Shown here one piece after another: positions 21,989-29,647 of a stretch of DNA of 30,699 nucleotides. The notes beneath the pieces were generated by a model that made no database searches, was not told where the DNA came from, and saw only the letters and a list, made by a program, of their open reading frames with translations. Within the stretch, counting starts at the first letter, position 1; every line of letters begins with the position of its first letter. The position numbers and the translations under genes were made by a program. The DNA comes from Sphingomonadales bacterium UBA6157. Lineage in GTDB: Bacteria; Pseudomonadota; Alphaproteobacteria; Sphingomonadales; Sphingomonadaceae. The stretch spans positions 116,476-147,174 of the forward strand of contig DIUN01000011.1 in the NCBI GenBank assembly GCA_002423025.1, in the 5' to 3' direction.

Positions 21989-22902
21989 GCCTTGACCCGA
22001 GCTATCTGGAATATCCGCACCGCGCGCGCGGCATGGACCATGGCCTCTACCCCTGGTCCAACCTGTTCGAGCGGCCGCCGCTGGCCTGGCCGCAGGGCAA
22101 GGCTGTGGCCGTGGTCATTGTCGTGTCATGCGAGTTCTTCCCGCTCACACCCTCGGATGTGCCGTTCCGCGCGCCGGGGCACATGCAGACGGCCTATCCG
22201 GACTATCGGCACTTCACGGCGCGGGACTATGGCTCGCGGCTGGGCGTTCCACGGCTGGTCGAGGCGCTGGCCAAGGTCGGCGCCAGGGCAAGCTTTGCCA
22301 TGAACAGCCGCTGGGCAGAGCGCTTCCCGCTGCTGGCCCGCGAGATCGTGGCGGCCGGGCATGAAGTGATCGCCCACAGCACCGACATGAACGGCACCAT
22401 CGCCACCGGGCTGGCCGAAGCGGACGAGCGCGCGCTGATCAGCGGCTCGCTGGCTGGGCTGGAAGCCGTGACGGGGGTACGGCCCAAGGGCTGGCTCTCG
22501 ATCGCGCGGTCGCAAAGCTGGAACACGCCGCGCCTGCTGGCGGAAGCCGGGCTGGGCCATTGCCTCGATTGGGTGAACGACGAACTGCCGTTCCGCATGG
22601 CGACGCCGGCCGGCAGCCTCATCAATGTGCCGCTCAACCATGAGCTGTCGGACCGGCAGGTGATCGCCACCTGCCAGCAATCGGCGGACAGCTATGCCGA
22701 GCAGCTGCGCGATGCCTATGCGCTGCTGGCCGGCGAGGCCGCAACGCATGGCGGCCGGATGCTGCCGATCCACCTGACCCCCTATATCAGCGCGCTGCCC
22801 TATCGCATCGACGCTATCGAGGGCCTGCTTGGCTGGCTGGCGGCGCAGCCGGGGGCTTGGTTTGCCCGCAGCGACGAGGTGGCGGCGGCCAGCGGCGTCT
22901 AG
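21985..22902 (+). CDS. PuuE-type NodB-fold hydrolase, diverged second member of the pair
   Basis: A 305-residue paralogue translationally coupled to the preceding gene (ATGA overlap). The fold blocks are PPLAWPQGKAVAVVIVVSCE, with E50, RDYGSRLGVPRLVEAL, AAGHEVIAHSTDMNG, with H131, TGVRPKGWLS and LPIHLTPYISALPYRI. The SHG motif of PuuE and the first paralogue has become AHS, and the LH of the last motif is LT, with a His two residues earlier. Substrate or chemistry may therefore differ, or it may be the non-catalytic half of a complex. There is no signal peptide. Tandem PuuE-like genes of this kind occur in other proteobacteria with unknown substrates. Confidence 0.78.
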   Translation: MSLDPSYLEYPHRARGMDHGLYPWSNLFERPPLAWPQGKAVAVVIVVSCEFFPLTPSDVPFRAPGHMQTAYPDYRHFTARDYGSRLGVPRLVEALAKVGARASFAMNSRWAERFPLLAREIVAAGHEVIAHSTDMNGTIATGLAEADERALISGSLAGLEAVTGVRPKGWLSIARSQSWNTPRLLAEAGLGHCLDWVNDELPFRMATPAGSLINVPLNHELSDRQVIATCQQSADSYAEQLRDAYALLAGEAATHGGRMLPIHLTPYISALPYRIDAIEGLLGWLAAQPGAWFARSDEVAAASGV

Positions 22903-23238
22903 CACGATACGGCGCGACGTCCGTAAAACGCAGCCACGTCCGTGAAGGCGGTCGGGGAGCCTTGTTTTGCAGCTGCCGTGCCTTTTCCACTTACGGGTAT
23001 TGGCAATGGCCCGTGCTCTGCCTGACGCAGGGCTAAATTCCTTTTCGAGGTTTAAATCCGGTGTGGCGGCACAAAATTTAATTCCGTAAAGAACAGTGAA
23101 GTTTCTTTTTAACTGTCTCATAAAATATAAATTTAATTACTTTACTGTGACATTAAATTAAAAAGTAAGGTTTTTGTTTACGTATTGAAAGAATCGGATT
23201 GGCCTGTTTATCACATCCCAAGAACGGGATGCTGATTT
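22903..23238. promoter_or_regulatory. 336-bp AT-rich gap upstream of the TadE/TadG pair
   Basis: No gene is supported. The left third is GC-rich and has a direct repeat ACGTCCGTRAA (22917 and 22936, 19 bases apart). From about 23060 the DNA becomes strikingly AT-rich. There is an 8-bp inverted repeat AATTTAAT / ATTAAATT (23130-23137, 23152-23159) overlapping another, TTACTTT / AAAGTAA (23137-23143, 23162-23168). A weak promoter-like pair TTGAAA-16-TTTATC (23185-23212) and a short ATCCC / GGGAT hairpin (23215-23230) lie just before the ATG. It probably controls the pilus pair. Confidence 0.5.
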
Positions 23239-23706
23239 ATGGACAATTTTATAACTGTCGCGCGGCGTCGCCTGCACCATTTTCGCCTAGCGCGCAGCGG
23301 TGCGGCGGCGCTGGAGTTTGCGCTGGTCGTGCCGCTGCTCAGCGCCATGCTGTTCGGCATCATCAAGTTCGGCATCGCTTACAATCACCGGCTGGCGCTC
23401 ACCGATGCGACACGGGCTGGCGTGCGCGAACTGGCTGTCGGCCGGCAGAGCCCGACGGTGTTTACCGATACCGTCAACACGTTCCGGGGCTCGGCGCTGG
23501 CCTTGAGCGCGGGCAGCACGACGCTGCAAATGTTCGTCAACGGTGCACAATGCACGTCTGATTCGAGCTGCGAGGCCGCGCTTGTCGCCAGTGAGGGCGT
23601 GCCGGCGCGGCTCGTGGCCAGCTACCCTTGCGATGTCGAGGTCTTCGGCGTCGATTTTGCACCCGGCTGCACCTTGTCGGCCGATTCCACGCAGCGGGTC
23701 GAGTGA
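23239..23706 (+). CDS. TadE-like pseudopilin
   Basis: A 155-residue TadE-family protein. RSGAAALEFALVVPLLSAML (about 19-38) is the TadE hallmark: a short basic start, then a helix with the conserved Glu at the type IV pilin-like cleavage site. The rest is periplasmic and has four Cys (CTSDSSC, then CDVEVFGVDFAPGC). TadE and TadF are minor pseudopilins of Flp/Tad pili; TadE-like proteins also occur outside complete systems. No prepilin peptidase, secretin or TadA ATPase lies in this window. The stop overlaps the next ATG by one base (TGATG). No good ribosome site is seen; GGGA lies ten bases before ATG. Confidence 0.85.
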   Translation: MDNFITVARRRLHHFRLARSGAAALEFALVVPLLSAMLFGIIKFGIAYNHRLALTDATRAGVRELAVGRQSPTVFTDTVNTFRGSALALSAGSTTLQMFVNGAQCTSDSSCEAALVASEGVPARLVASYPCDVEVFGVDFAPGCTLSADSTQRVE

Positions 23707-25013
23707 TGCGCCGGCTTCTCGCCCGCCTTGGCGCGGATCGCAGCGGTGCCGCCGCGATGATCTTTGTCGGCACGCTGGTGGTGACGATGGGCATGGCGGC
23801 CTTTGTCATCGATGTCGGGGCAGTGCGCGTCGCGCAGCGGGAGTTGCAGGCATCTTCCGATGCTGCGGCGCTGGCGGGGGCCTCGGAGATTCTCTCCGGC
23901 AACGCGATGGCGCAGGCTGCGAGCTATAGTGCCGGCAGTGGCGGTGCCAACCAGGTGCGCAGCGATGGCGCCCGGATCAGCGTGGGTTATCCCGTGCTCA
24001 AATGCCTGGCCGGCACCGGCGTGCCGTGCGGCGGCCCGGCCAACGCCAATGCCATTGCCGTGCGCCAGCAGGCGGTGGTGCCGATGATCTTTGGCCGTAT
24101 TCTCGGTCTCGACCACTGGGAGATCACCGCGCTCGCCACTGCCGGACTGGCTGGCGGCAAGGCCAAGCCGCTCGAGATCATGTTCTTGATGGATGCCACC
24201 GCCTCGATGAACGATGCCAATCGCAGTTGCTCTGTGAGCAATTCCACCAAGCTGACCTGCGCACTGGCCGGTGGCCGTGCGCTTATCAACTCGCTGGCGC
24301 CATCGGCCAATCGTGTTGGCCTGATGGCCTTTCCCGGCGCGGCGAGCGCTTCGGAAGCGCGCAAGAATTATGATTGCAGCACCTCTAAGCCAACGATCAC
24401 GCCCTACAAGAATAACCCGGTCTACGAGATCCTGCCGCTCGGCAACGACTTCCGACAGGATGATGACACCGGGGGCCTCAACACCAATTCGAATATCGTG
24501 AAGGCTTTTCAGGGCGGCGCGCCAAACTGCAAGCAGGGCATGGCTGCGCCCGGCGGCGCTGGCACCTATTACGCCGATGCCATCACGGCCGCGCAGGCCA
24601 AGCTGGCGAGCACCGGCCGGGCCGATGTGCAACGCGTGATCGTGCTGCTCAGCGATGGTGATGCCAATGCAAGCCGCGCCAACATGACCCAGCCCAAGCT
24701 GGCCAACCAGTGCCGACAGGCGATCACCGCCGCCGCCGCCGCCAAGGCCGCGGGCACGGTAATCTATTCGATCGCCTATGGGGCCTCCACCTCATCCTCC
24801 AACAGCTGCTCGACCGACACGACCAACCGCATCTCGGCCTGCGAAACGATGCGCCAGATCGCCTCCGAGGCATCGACCTTTTACGTCGGCAACAATGGCA
24901 GCAACACCGGCTGCTCATCGGCCTCGAACAGCGTTTCTGACATGGTCGATGTGTTTGAATCCATCGGCACCTCGTTTCAATCGACCCGTCTGCTGCCCAA
25001 CAGCATGACCTGA
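23706..25013 (+). CDS. TadG-like pilus-assembly protein with von Willebrand factor A domain
   Basis: A 435-residue TadG-like protein. RSGAAAMIFVGTLVVTMGMA (12-31) is the N-terminal membrane helix, and VDVGAVRVAQRELQASSDAAALAGA (core QRELQASSDAAALAGA) follows in the Flp-type N-terminal region. A vWA domain begins at EIMFLMDATASMND (157-170). The MIDAS residues are D163, T165 and S167, T287 (AGTYYADAI) and D317 (LLSDGDANAS). Eight or more Cys residues in the vWA part suggest disulphides. TadG proteins act with TadE at the periplasmic side of Flp pilus assembly and bind other proteins through the metal site. The longer upstream frame is antisense to nothing but overlaps tadE; the coupled ATG at 23706 is preferred. 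Confidence 0.85.
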   Translation: MRRLLARLGADRSGAAAMIFVGTLVVTMGMAAFVIDVGAVRVAQRELQASSDAAALAGASEILSGNAMAQAASYSAGSGGANQVRSDGARISVGYPVLKCLAGTGVPCGGPANANAIAVRQQAVVPMIFGRILGLDHWEITALATAGLAGGKAKPLEIMFLMDATASMNDANRSCSVSNSTKLTCALAGGRALINSLAPSANRVGLMAFPGAASASEARKNYDCSTSKPTITPYKNNPVYEILPLGNDFRQDDDTGGLNTNSNIVKAFQGGAPNCKQGMAAPGGAGTYYADAITAAQAKLASTGRADVQRVIVLLSDGDANASRANMTQPKLANQCRQAITAAAAAKAAGTVIYSIAYGASTSSSNSCSTDTTNRISACETMRQIASEASTFYVGNNGSNTGCSSASNSVSDMVDVFESIGTSFQSTRLLPNSMT

Positions 25014-25019
25014 CGCGGC

Positions 25020-25934
25020 TCAGGCGCGCGGGTGGGCGTTGCGGTAAACGTCCAGCAGCTGGGCTGCATCGACGGCGGTGTAGATTTGTGTCGAGGAGAG
25101 GCTGGCGTGGCCGAGCAGCTCCTGGATGGAGCGCAGGTCTGCGCCGCGGGCCAGCAGGTGGGTGGCGAAGCTGTGGCGCAGCGCGTGCGGCGTCGCGCTG
25201 TCCGGCAGGCCAAGCGCCGGGCGGGCGGCGCGGATGGCGGTGCGGACGATGCCGGGGTCCAGCGGCCCTCCGCGCAGGCCGCGGAACAGCGGCGCCTCGC
25301 GCGCGGGTGGCCAAGGGGTGAGTGCCACATAGGCCTCCACCGCCTCGCGCACGACTGGCAGCAGCGGCACGATGCGGGCCTTGCCGCGCTTGCCGGTGAC
25401 GCTGAGGGTTTCCCCCAGCGGCAGCGCTGCGCCGGTGAGCGACAGCGCCTCGGCGATGCGCAGCCCGCCGCCATAGAGCAGCAGCAGCACGGCGGTGTCG
25501 CGCGCCGCCATCCAGGGGGTGCGGGCATCCTCGCCCACCGCCGCGATCAGCCCGGTGGCATCGGCGGGCGAGACCGGGCGCGGCACCCGGCGCGGCAGCT
25601 TGGGAGAGCGCATCCCGGCCAGCCCATCACAGGCCAGCCCCTGCGTGCGCCGCGCCCAGGCGATGAAGGTGCGCAGCGCGGAGAGCTCACGGGCGATCGA
25701 GACATTGGCAAGCCCCTCGCCGCGGCGCAGCGAGAGAAATGCGCGGAAGTCCGCCGCGCTCAGCCCGGTGAGCGACGCCAGCAGCACCGGGCCGCCGATG
25801 TGGCCGAGGAGGAAATCCGAGAAGCGCTCGAGCGTGCCGGCATAAGCGCGCACGGTGTGCGGCGAGAGCCGGCGGGCATCGGCAAGGCTGGCCAGCCAGA
25901 CGGCAACGGCGCCGTCAAGGCTGGCGGCTGTCAC
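25020..25934 (-). CDS. xerC: Tyrosine recombinase XerC
   Basis: A 304-residue tyrosine recombinase that resolves chromosome dimers at dif with XerD. The N-terminal SAM-like domain (LSPHTVRAYAGTLERFSDFL) and the catalytic domain are complete. R159 (GGGLRIAEAL), the beta-hairpin Lys (K182 or K185 in TGKRGKARIVPL), H250 and R253 (HALRHSFATHLL), H276 (LLGHASLSS) and the nucleophile Y285 (TQIYTAV) are all present. The start is GTG at 25934, 13 bases after the fsa stop; the longer frame runs into fsa and lacks conservation. The ribosome site is weak. A chromosomal housekeeping enzyme rather than a phage integrase is indicated by length and neighbours. Confidence 0.93.
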   Translation of the reverse strand: MTAASLDGAVAVWLASLADARRLSPHTVRAYAGTLERFSDFLLGHIGGPVLLASLTGLSAADFRAFLSLRRGEGLANVSIARELSALRTFIAWARRTQGLACDGLAGMRSPKLPRRVPRPVSPADATGLIAAVGEDARTPWMAARDTAVLLLLYGGGLRIAEALSLTGAALPLGETLSVTGKRGKARIVPLLPVVREAVEAYVALTPWPPAREAPLFRGLRGGPLDPGIVRTAIRAARPALGLPDSATPHALRHSFATHLLARGADLRSIQELLGHASLSSTQIYTAVDAAQLLDVYRNAHPRA

Positions 25935-25947
25935 AGGCCGGCGGCCG

Positions 25948-26601
25948 TCACAGAATCGATTGCCCGGTCTTGGCCCAATCGGCGGCGAAGCCGGCAAGGC
26001 CCTTGTCGGTGAGCGGGTGGTTGGCCAGCGCCCGGATGACGGCGGGCGGCATGGTGGCGACATCGGCGCCGATCTTGGCGGCCTGCAGCACGTGCACCGG
26101 GTGGCGAACGCTGGCGACGAGGATTTCGGTCTTGAAATTGTAGTTGTCGTAGATCAGCCGGATGTCCTCGATCAGCTGCATGCCATCCTGGCCGATATCA
26201 TCGAGCCGGCCGACGAAGGGCGAGATGAACGCCGCGCCGGCCTTGGCGGCGAGCAGCGCCTGGTTGGCCGAGAAGCAGAGCGTGACATTGACCATCACGC
26301 CTTCATCGGAAAGCCGGCGGCAGGCGAGCAGGCCATCCATGGTCAGCGGCAGCTTGATGCAGATGTTGCTGCCGATCTTGCGCAGGATCTCGGCTTCGCG
26401 GAGCATGCCATCGGTATCCATCGCCACCACTTCGGCGCTGACAGGCCCGGAGACGAGGCCGGCGATCTCCTTGATGACTTCAAGGAAGTTGCGGCCGGAC
26501 TTGGCGATGAGCGAAGGGTTGGTCGTCACGCCATCGAGCAGGCCGGTGGCGGCGAGCGAGGCGATGTCGGCGGTTTCGGCGGTATCGACGAAGAATTTCA
26601 T
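25948..26601 (-). CDS. fsa: Fructose-6-phosphate aldolase / transaldolase-like (TalC family)
   Basis: A 217-residue class I aldolase of the short transaldolase family. MKFFVDTAETADI, VTTNPSLIAKSG, CIKLPLTMDGL with Schiff-base K83, NVTLCFSANQALLAAKAGA, SPFVGRLDDIG and VASVRHPVHVLQAAKIGADV are family blocks. A Tyr/Phe difference separates aldolase from transaldolase activity in this family, and I cannot assign it with certainty. In alphaproteobacteria it usually serves the pentose-phosphate pathway. The ATG at 26601 has no strong ribosome site. xerC follows after 13 bases. Confidence 0.93.
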   Translation of the reverse strand: MKFFVDTAETADIASLAATGLLDGVTTNPSLIAKSGRNFLEVIKEIAGLVSGPVSAEVVAMDTDGMLREAEILRKIGSNICIKLPLTMDGLLACRRLSDEGVMVNVTLCFSANQALLAAKAGAAFISPFVGRLDDIGQDGMQLIEDIRLIYDNYNFKTEILVASVRHPVHVLQAAKIGADVATMPPAVIRALANHPLTDKGLAGFAADWAKTGQSIL

Positions 26602-26643
26602 GGGTCACTGGCTTTCGATGCGGGATTCGGAGACTATTTTAGC

Positions 26644-28017
26644 CTAGGCGGAGCGCAGCACCCAATCATAATCGAGCGGCGTGACGACGGCGTTGTAGCG
26701 CTCCTGCTCGACACGCTTGATGGTGGCGAACAGCTCCGCCGCGCGGCCGCCCCAATAATCGGCAAGCAGGCGCGAGCCTTCGAACAGGGCGGTGGCGTGC
26801 GCCCAGTCGGTAGGCAGGCGCTCACCGGCGGCATAGCCATCTCCGCTCACCATCGGGCCGGGGGCGATATCATGGGTGAGCCCGTGGTGGATGCCGGCAA
26901 GCACGGCGGCCATGGCGAGATAGGGGTTGGCATCGGCGCCCGAGAGCCGGTGCTCCAGGTGACGCGAGGCGGCTGGCCCGGCGGGCACGCGCAGCGGCAC
27001 GGTGCGGTTGTTCACGCCCCAGCCGGCGCGCACCGGGGCATAGCTGTTCGGCCGGAAGCGCCGGTAGCTGTTGGCATTGGGCGCGAACACCAGGATCGAT
27101 TCAGGCATCAGCATTGCGGCGCCGCCGATGGCATGGCCGAGCGCCGCATTGCCGGCGGGATCGGCGCTGGCGAAGATGTTGCGGCCCTTCTCGTCATTCA
27201 CCGAGACATGGATGTGCAGCCCGGAGCCCGAGAGATCGGGGAAGGGCTTGGCCATGAAGGTGGCGGCAAGGCCATGGCGGGCAGCGACGCCCTTGGCAGC
27301 GCGCTTGAAGCGCACGGCATCATCACAGGCGGCCAGCGCATCGGGCTTGTGGGCCAGGGTCATCTCATATTGGCCCATGCCATATTCCGATATCGCGGCG
27401 CCGCTGGGCAGGCCGAGCGCATCGCAGGCGGCCCACAGGTCGCGCAGGTACGCGCCATCGAGATCATGGCCATCAAGGCCATAGACCTGGCGGTGCGGCG
27501 GCGGCCGGCCATCGGGCGTGCGGGCGTGGCGGATGCCACCATCACGGGCGCGCCGGGCCTCGATGAGGTAGAATTCCAGCTCGCAGGCGACCACCGGGGT
27601 GAGGCCATCGGCGCTGAAACGGCGCAGCACATTGGCCAGCACGGTGCGCGGATCGAGATCACAGGCGCGGCCATCCAGCTCGTGCATGGCGAGCATCACC
27701 TCGGCGCTGTCCTCCCCCAGCCAGGGGGCGCGGGCAAGCGTGCCGGGCACCGGCCAGGCAACGCGATCGGCATCGCCATCTTCCCAGACCATGCCGGATT
27801 CCTCGACATCGAGGCCGGTGATGTCCACCACCAGCACCGAGCCGGGCAGGAACCGCCCCTGCTCGAAGGCCGCGACAAACTCATGCGCGCGCAGCCGCTT
27901 GCCGCGCGGCACGCCGCTCAGGTTGGTGAAATACAGGTCAAGGAATTCGATGCCGGGGTTGGCAGCGAGAAACGCGGCCAGCGCTTCAACCGGGGCAGCG
28001 GAGGGGGGGCGCTTCAT
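26644..28017 (-). CDS. Glutamine synthetase-family ligase, PuuA-like (gamma-glutamylpolyamine synthetase)
   Basis: A 457-residue glutamine synthetase homologue. FLDLYFTNLSGVPRGKRL is the N-terminal beta-grasp typical of PuuA-like enzymes. The catalytic domain has ACELEFYLIEARR, SEYGMGQYEMTL, SGSGLHIHVSVND (the ATP and metal site), NSYRRFRPNSYAPVRAGWGV and RLEH-type region HLEHRLSGADANPYLAMAAV. These enzymes attach glutamate to putrescine or another amine as the first step of its catabolism; substrate residues differ from glutamine synthetase. It is not GlnA: the adenylylation Tyr and regulatory features of GlnA are absent. The ATG at 28017 has a weak site; an out-of-frame ATG lies five bases upstream. 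Confidence 0.83.
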   Translation of the reverse strand: MKRPPSAAPVEALAAFLAANPGIEFLDLYFTNLSGVPRGKRLRAHEFVAAFEQGRFLPGSVLVVDITGLDVEESGMVWEDGDADRVAWPVPGTLARAPWLGEDSAEVMLAMHELDGRACDLDPRTVLANVLRRFSADGLTPVVACELEFYLIEARRARDGGIRHARTPDGRPPPHRQVYGLDGHDLDGAYLRDLWAACDALGLPSGAAISEYGMGQYEMTLAHKPDALAACDDAVRFKRAAKGVAARHGLAATFMAKPFPDLSGSGLHIHVSVNDEKGRNIFASADPAGNAALGHAIGGAAMLMPESILVFAPNANSYRRFRPNSYAPVRAGWGVNNRTVPLRVPAGPAASRHLEHRLSGADANPYLAMAAVLAGIHHGLTHDIAPGPMVSGDGYAAGERLPTDWAHATALFEGSRLLADYWGGRAAELFATIKRVEQERYNAVVTPLDYDWVLRSA

Positions 28018-28056
28018 CCATGGGGATTAGCGTGAACCCCGCCCCCGCCGCAACTG

Positions 28057-28137
28057 TTAGCGGAAGAAGAAAAAGTAGATGAGAATGACGACCGGAAGCG
28101 GAACCCCGAACATCCAGAGAAGACAGCCTTTGCCCAT
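28057..28137 (-). CDS. 26-residue single-helix membrane peptide
   Basis: Leftward the frame reads MGKGCLLWMFGVPLPV, then VILIYFFFFR and TAA. It is a charged start followed by one hydrophobic helix and a terminal Arg. AAAAAGGG lies seven bases before the ATG, a good ribosome site. The G-K-G-x-L-L-W-x-x-G-x-P-x-P pattern is like that of tiny membrane proteins common in proteobacteria whose role is unknown. It sits between the PuuA-like gene and the CoA-transferase in the same direction. It was found by direct reading; being short, it could be fortuitous. Confidence 0.66.
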   Translation of the reverse strand: MGKGCLLWMFGVPLPVVILIYFFFFR

Positions 28138-28235
28138 GTGAAACCCTTTTTGCTTTCAGGCATGAACGCTGCGCTCGGGGCAAGGTTCCTTCAGCTTGGT
28201 ACAGGCGCCTTGAAGCTGTCGAGCCGCGCGACGTT

Positions 28236-29573
28236 TCAGCTGAAGGTGAAGCCACGCGGGATCAACCGGTGCTCATGGGCCTGCCGTTCCAGCCCCTCGC
28301 GGAAATCCGGATGCGCGATGCTGATCAGCGCCCGCGCCCGCTCTGGTACGGACTTGCCTTTCAGGTTCACGATCCCGAACTCGGTCACCACATACATCAT
28401 GTCTGCACGTGTCGTGGTGACGATATTTCCCTCGGTGAGGTTGAACACGATGCGGCTGCGTCGCTCGCCCTTTTTGTCGTAGATCGAGGGCAGGCAAATG
28501 AAGGATTTCCCGCCTTCGGACGCATAGGACCCGCGCACGAACTGCGCCTGTCCGCCCGTGCCCGTCAGATGCCGGTTGCCATTCGATTCCGAAGCGGCCT
28601 GTCCGGTCAGGTCCACCTGTGTCGTGCTGTTTATGGCCGTCGTCCGCGGGTTCTGCATGATCACATGCGGCGAGTTGGTGTAGTCCACCGGGCAGCACAG
28701 CATATCTGTATTGCGGTCGAGGGTATCGTAGAGCGCTCGCGAGCCCGCGGCGAAGGTGTAGACGATCTTGCCGGGATCGAGTTTCTTGCGCGCGCCGGTG
28801 ATCAGCCCGGCGCGATACAGATCGGCGATCCCGTCGGTCATCATTTCGGTATGGACGCCCAGATCCCTGATCCCTGCGTGCGCCAACAGGCTGCACACTG
28901 CGTTTGGCATGCCGCCAATGCCGATCTGCAGGCAGGCGCCGTCCTCGATCTCGCCGATGATCAGCCGCGCCACGGTCCTGTCGACCTCTGTCGGCGCCGG
29001 GTTCGGCAGTTCGGGAAGCGGCGCGTTGTCGCCCTCGACGATGTAATCGACCTCGCTGATGTGGATGCCGGTGCCTTCGCCGTAAACATGCGGGATGGTC
29101 GTGCACGTTTCCACGATCACCATTCGGGCGCGCTCGACCACGGCACGAAGCCACACGTTGGTCGGCCCCGTGTTGAAGAACCCGTCCGCCAATGGTCGCG
29201 CCTTGACGATCACGATGTCGACCGGTTCGATGAAGCGCCGATAATAATCCGATGCCTCACCCAGGTTCAGCGGAATATAGCTGCACCGGCCCTTGTCATG
29301 CAGCTGGCGATCATAGGCGCCCATGTGAAGGCTGAGCATATAGACGTGCCGCCCTTCCGGATCGTTCTCCATAACGGCGCGCGGGCGCATCGACAGGGTG
29401 CTGCGGATCTTCAGGTCCGACAATTCGGTGATGCGGGCTCCCAACGCCTGATCAAACACGTCGGGCTGGTTGAATATGCCCGCATAATCGAGCCACATGC
29501 CCGACTGCACGAGGCTTGCGGCCTCGGTGGCCGACAGCAATTTCGCCGCGGCGGCGGCTTGGCGCATGTTCAT
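28236..29573 (-). CDS. Acetyl-CoA hydrolase/4-hydroxybutyrate CoA-transferase-family CoA-transferase
   Basis: A 445-residue CoA-transferase. Family blocks are IGIGGMPNAVCSLLAHAGIRDLG (core GGMPNAVCSLLA), GVHTEMMTDGIADLY with E243 at the position of the glutamate that forms the CoA thioester in AbfT, FAAGSRALYD, NPRTTAINSTTQVDLTGQA (core NSTTQVDLTGQA), GTGGQAQFVRGSYASEGGKS (core GTGGQAQFVRG) and VVTEFGIVNLKGKSVPERA. It probably moves CoA between acyl groups, using acetyl- or another small acyl-CoA. The longer frame upstream is antisense-like; ATG at 29573 has GGAG six bases before it. Sample stretches here are only about 52-58% GC against about 70% nearby, which suggests a foreign origin. Confidence 0.88.
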   Translation of the reverse strand: MNMRQAAAAAKLLSATEAASLVQSGMWLDYAGIFNQPDVFDQALGARITELSDLKIRSTLSMRPRAVMENDPEGRHVYMLSLHMGAYDRQLHDKGRCSYIPLNLGEASDYYRRFIEPVDIVIVKARPLADGFFNTGPTNVWLRAVVERARMVIVETCTTIPHVYGEGTGIHISEVDYIVEGDNAPLPELPNPAPTEVDRTVARLIIGEIEDGACLQIGIGGMPNAVCSLLAHAGIRDLGVHTEMMTDGIADLYRAGLITGARKKLDPGKIVYTFAAGSRALYDTLDRNTDMLCCPVDYTNSPHVIMQNPRTTAINSTTQVDLTGQAASESNGNRHLTGTGGQAQFVRGSYASEGGKSFICLPSIYDKKGERRSRIVFNLTEGNIVTTTRADMMYVVTEFGIVNLKGKSVPERARALISIAHPDFREGLERQAHEHRLIPRGFTFS

Positions 29574-29647
29574 CGGCGGCTCCAGGGCTTGGGTTGCGTG
29601 CCGCGAGGATAGGTGATCTTCCCTCGTGGTGAAAAGCAGGTTTCCCC

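Noticed and set aside
17791..22902. Complete allantoin degradation pathway
   Set aside because: Only PuuE-like and amidohydrolase homologues are present. The M20 enzyme is exported, and no ureidoglycolate enzyme, uricase or transporter was found.
25855..28035. 726-residue open frame on the + strand
   Set aside because: It covers fsa and the PuuA-like gene in reverse; both true genes have complete catalytic motifs. It is a shadow frame.
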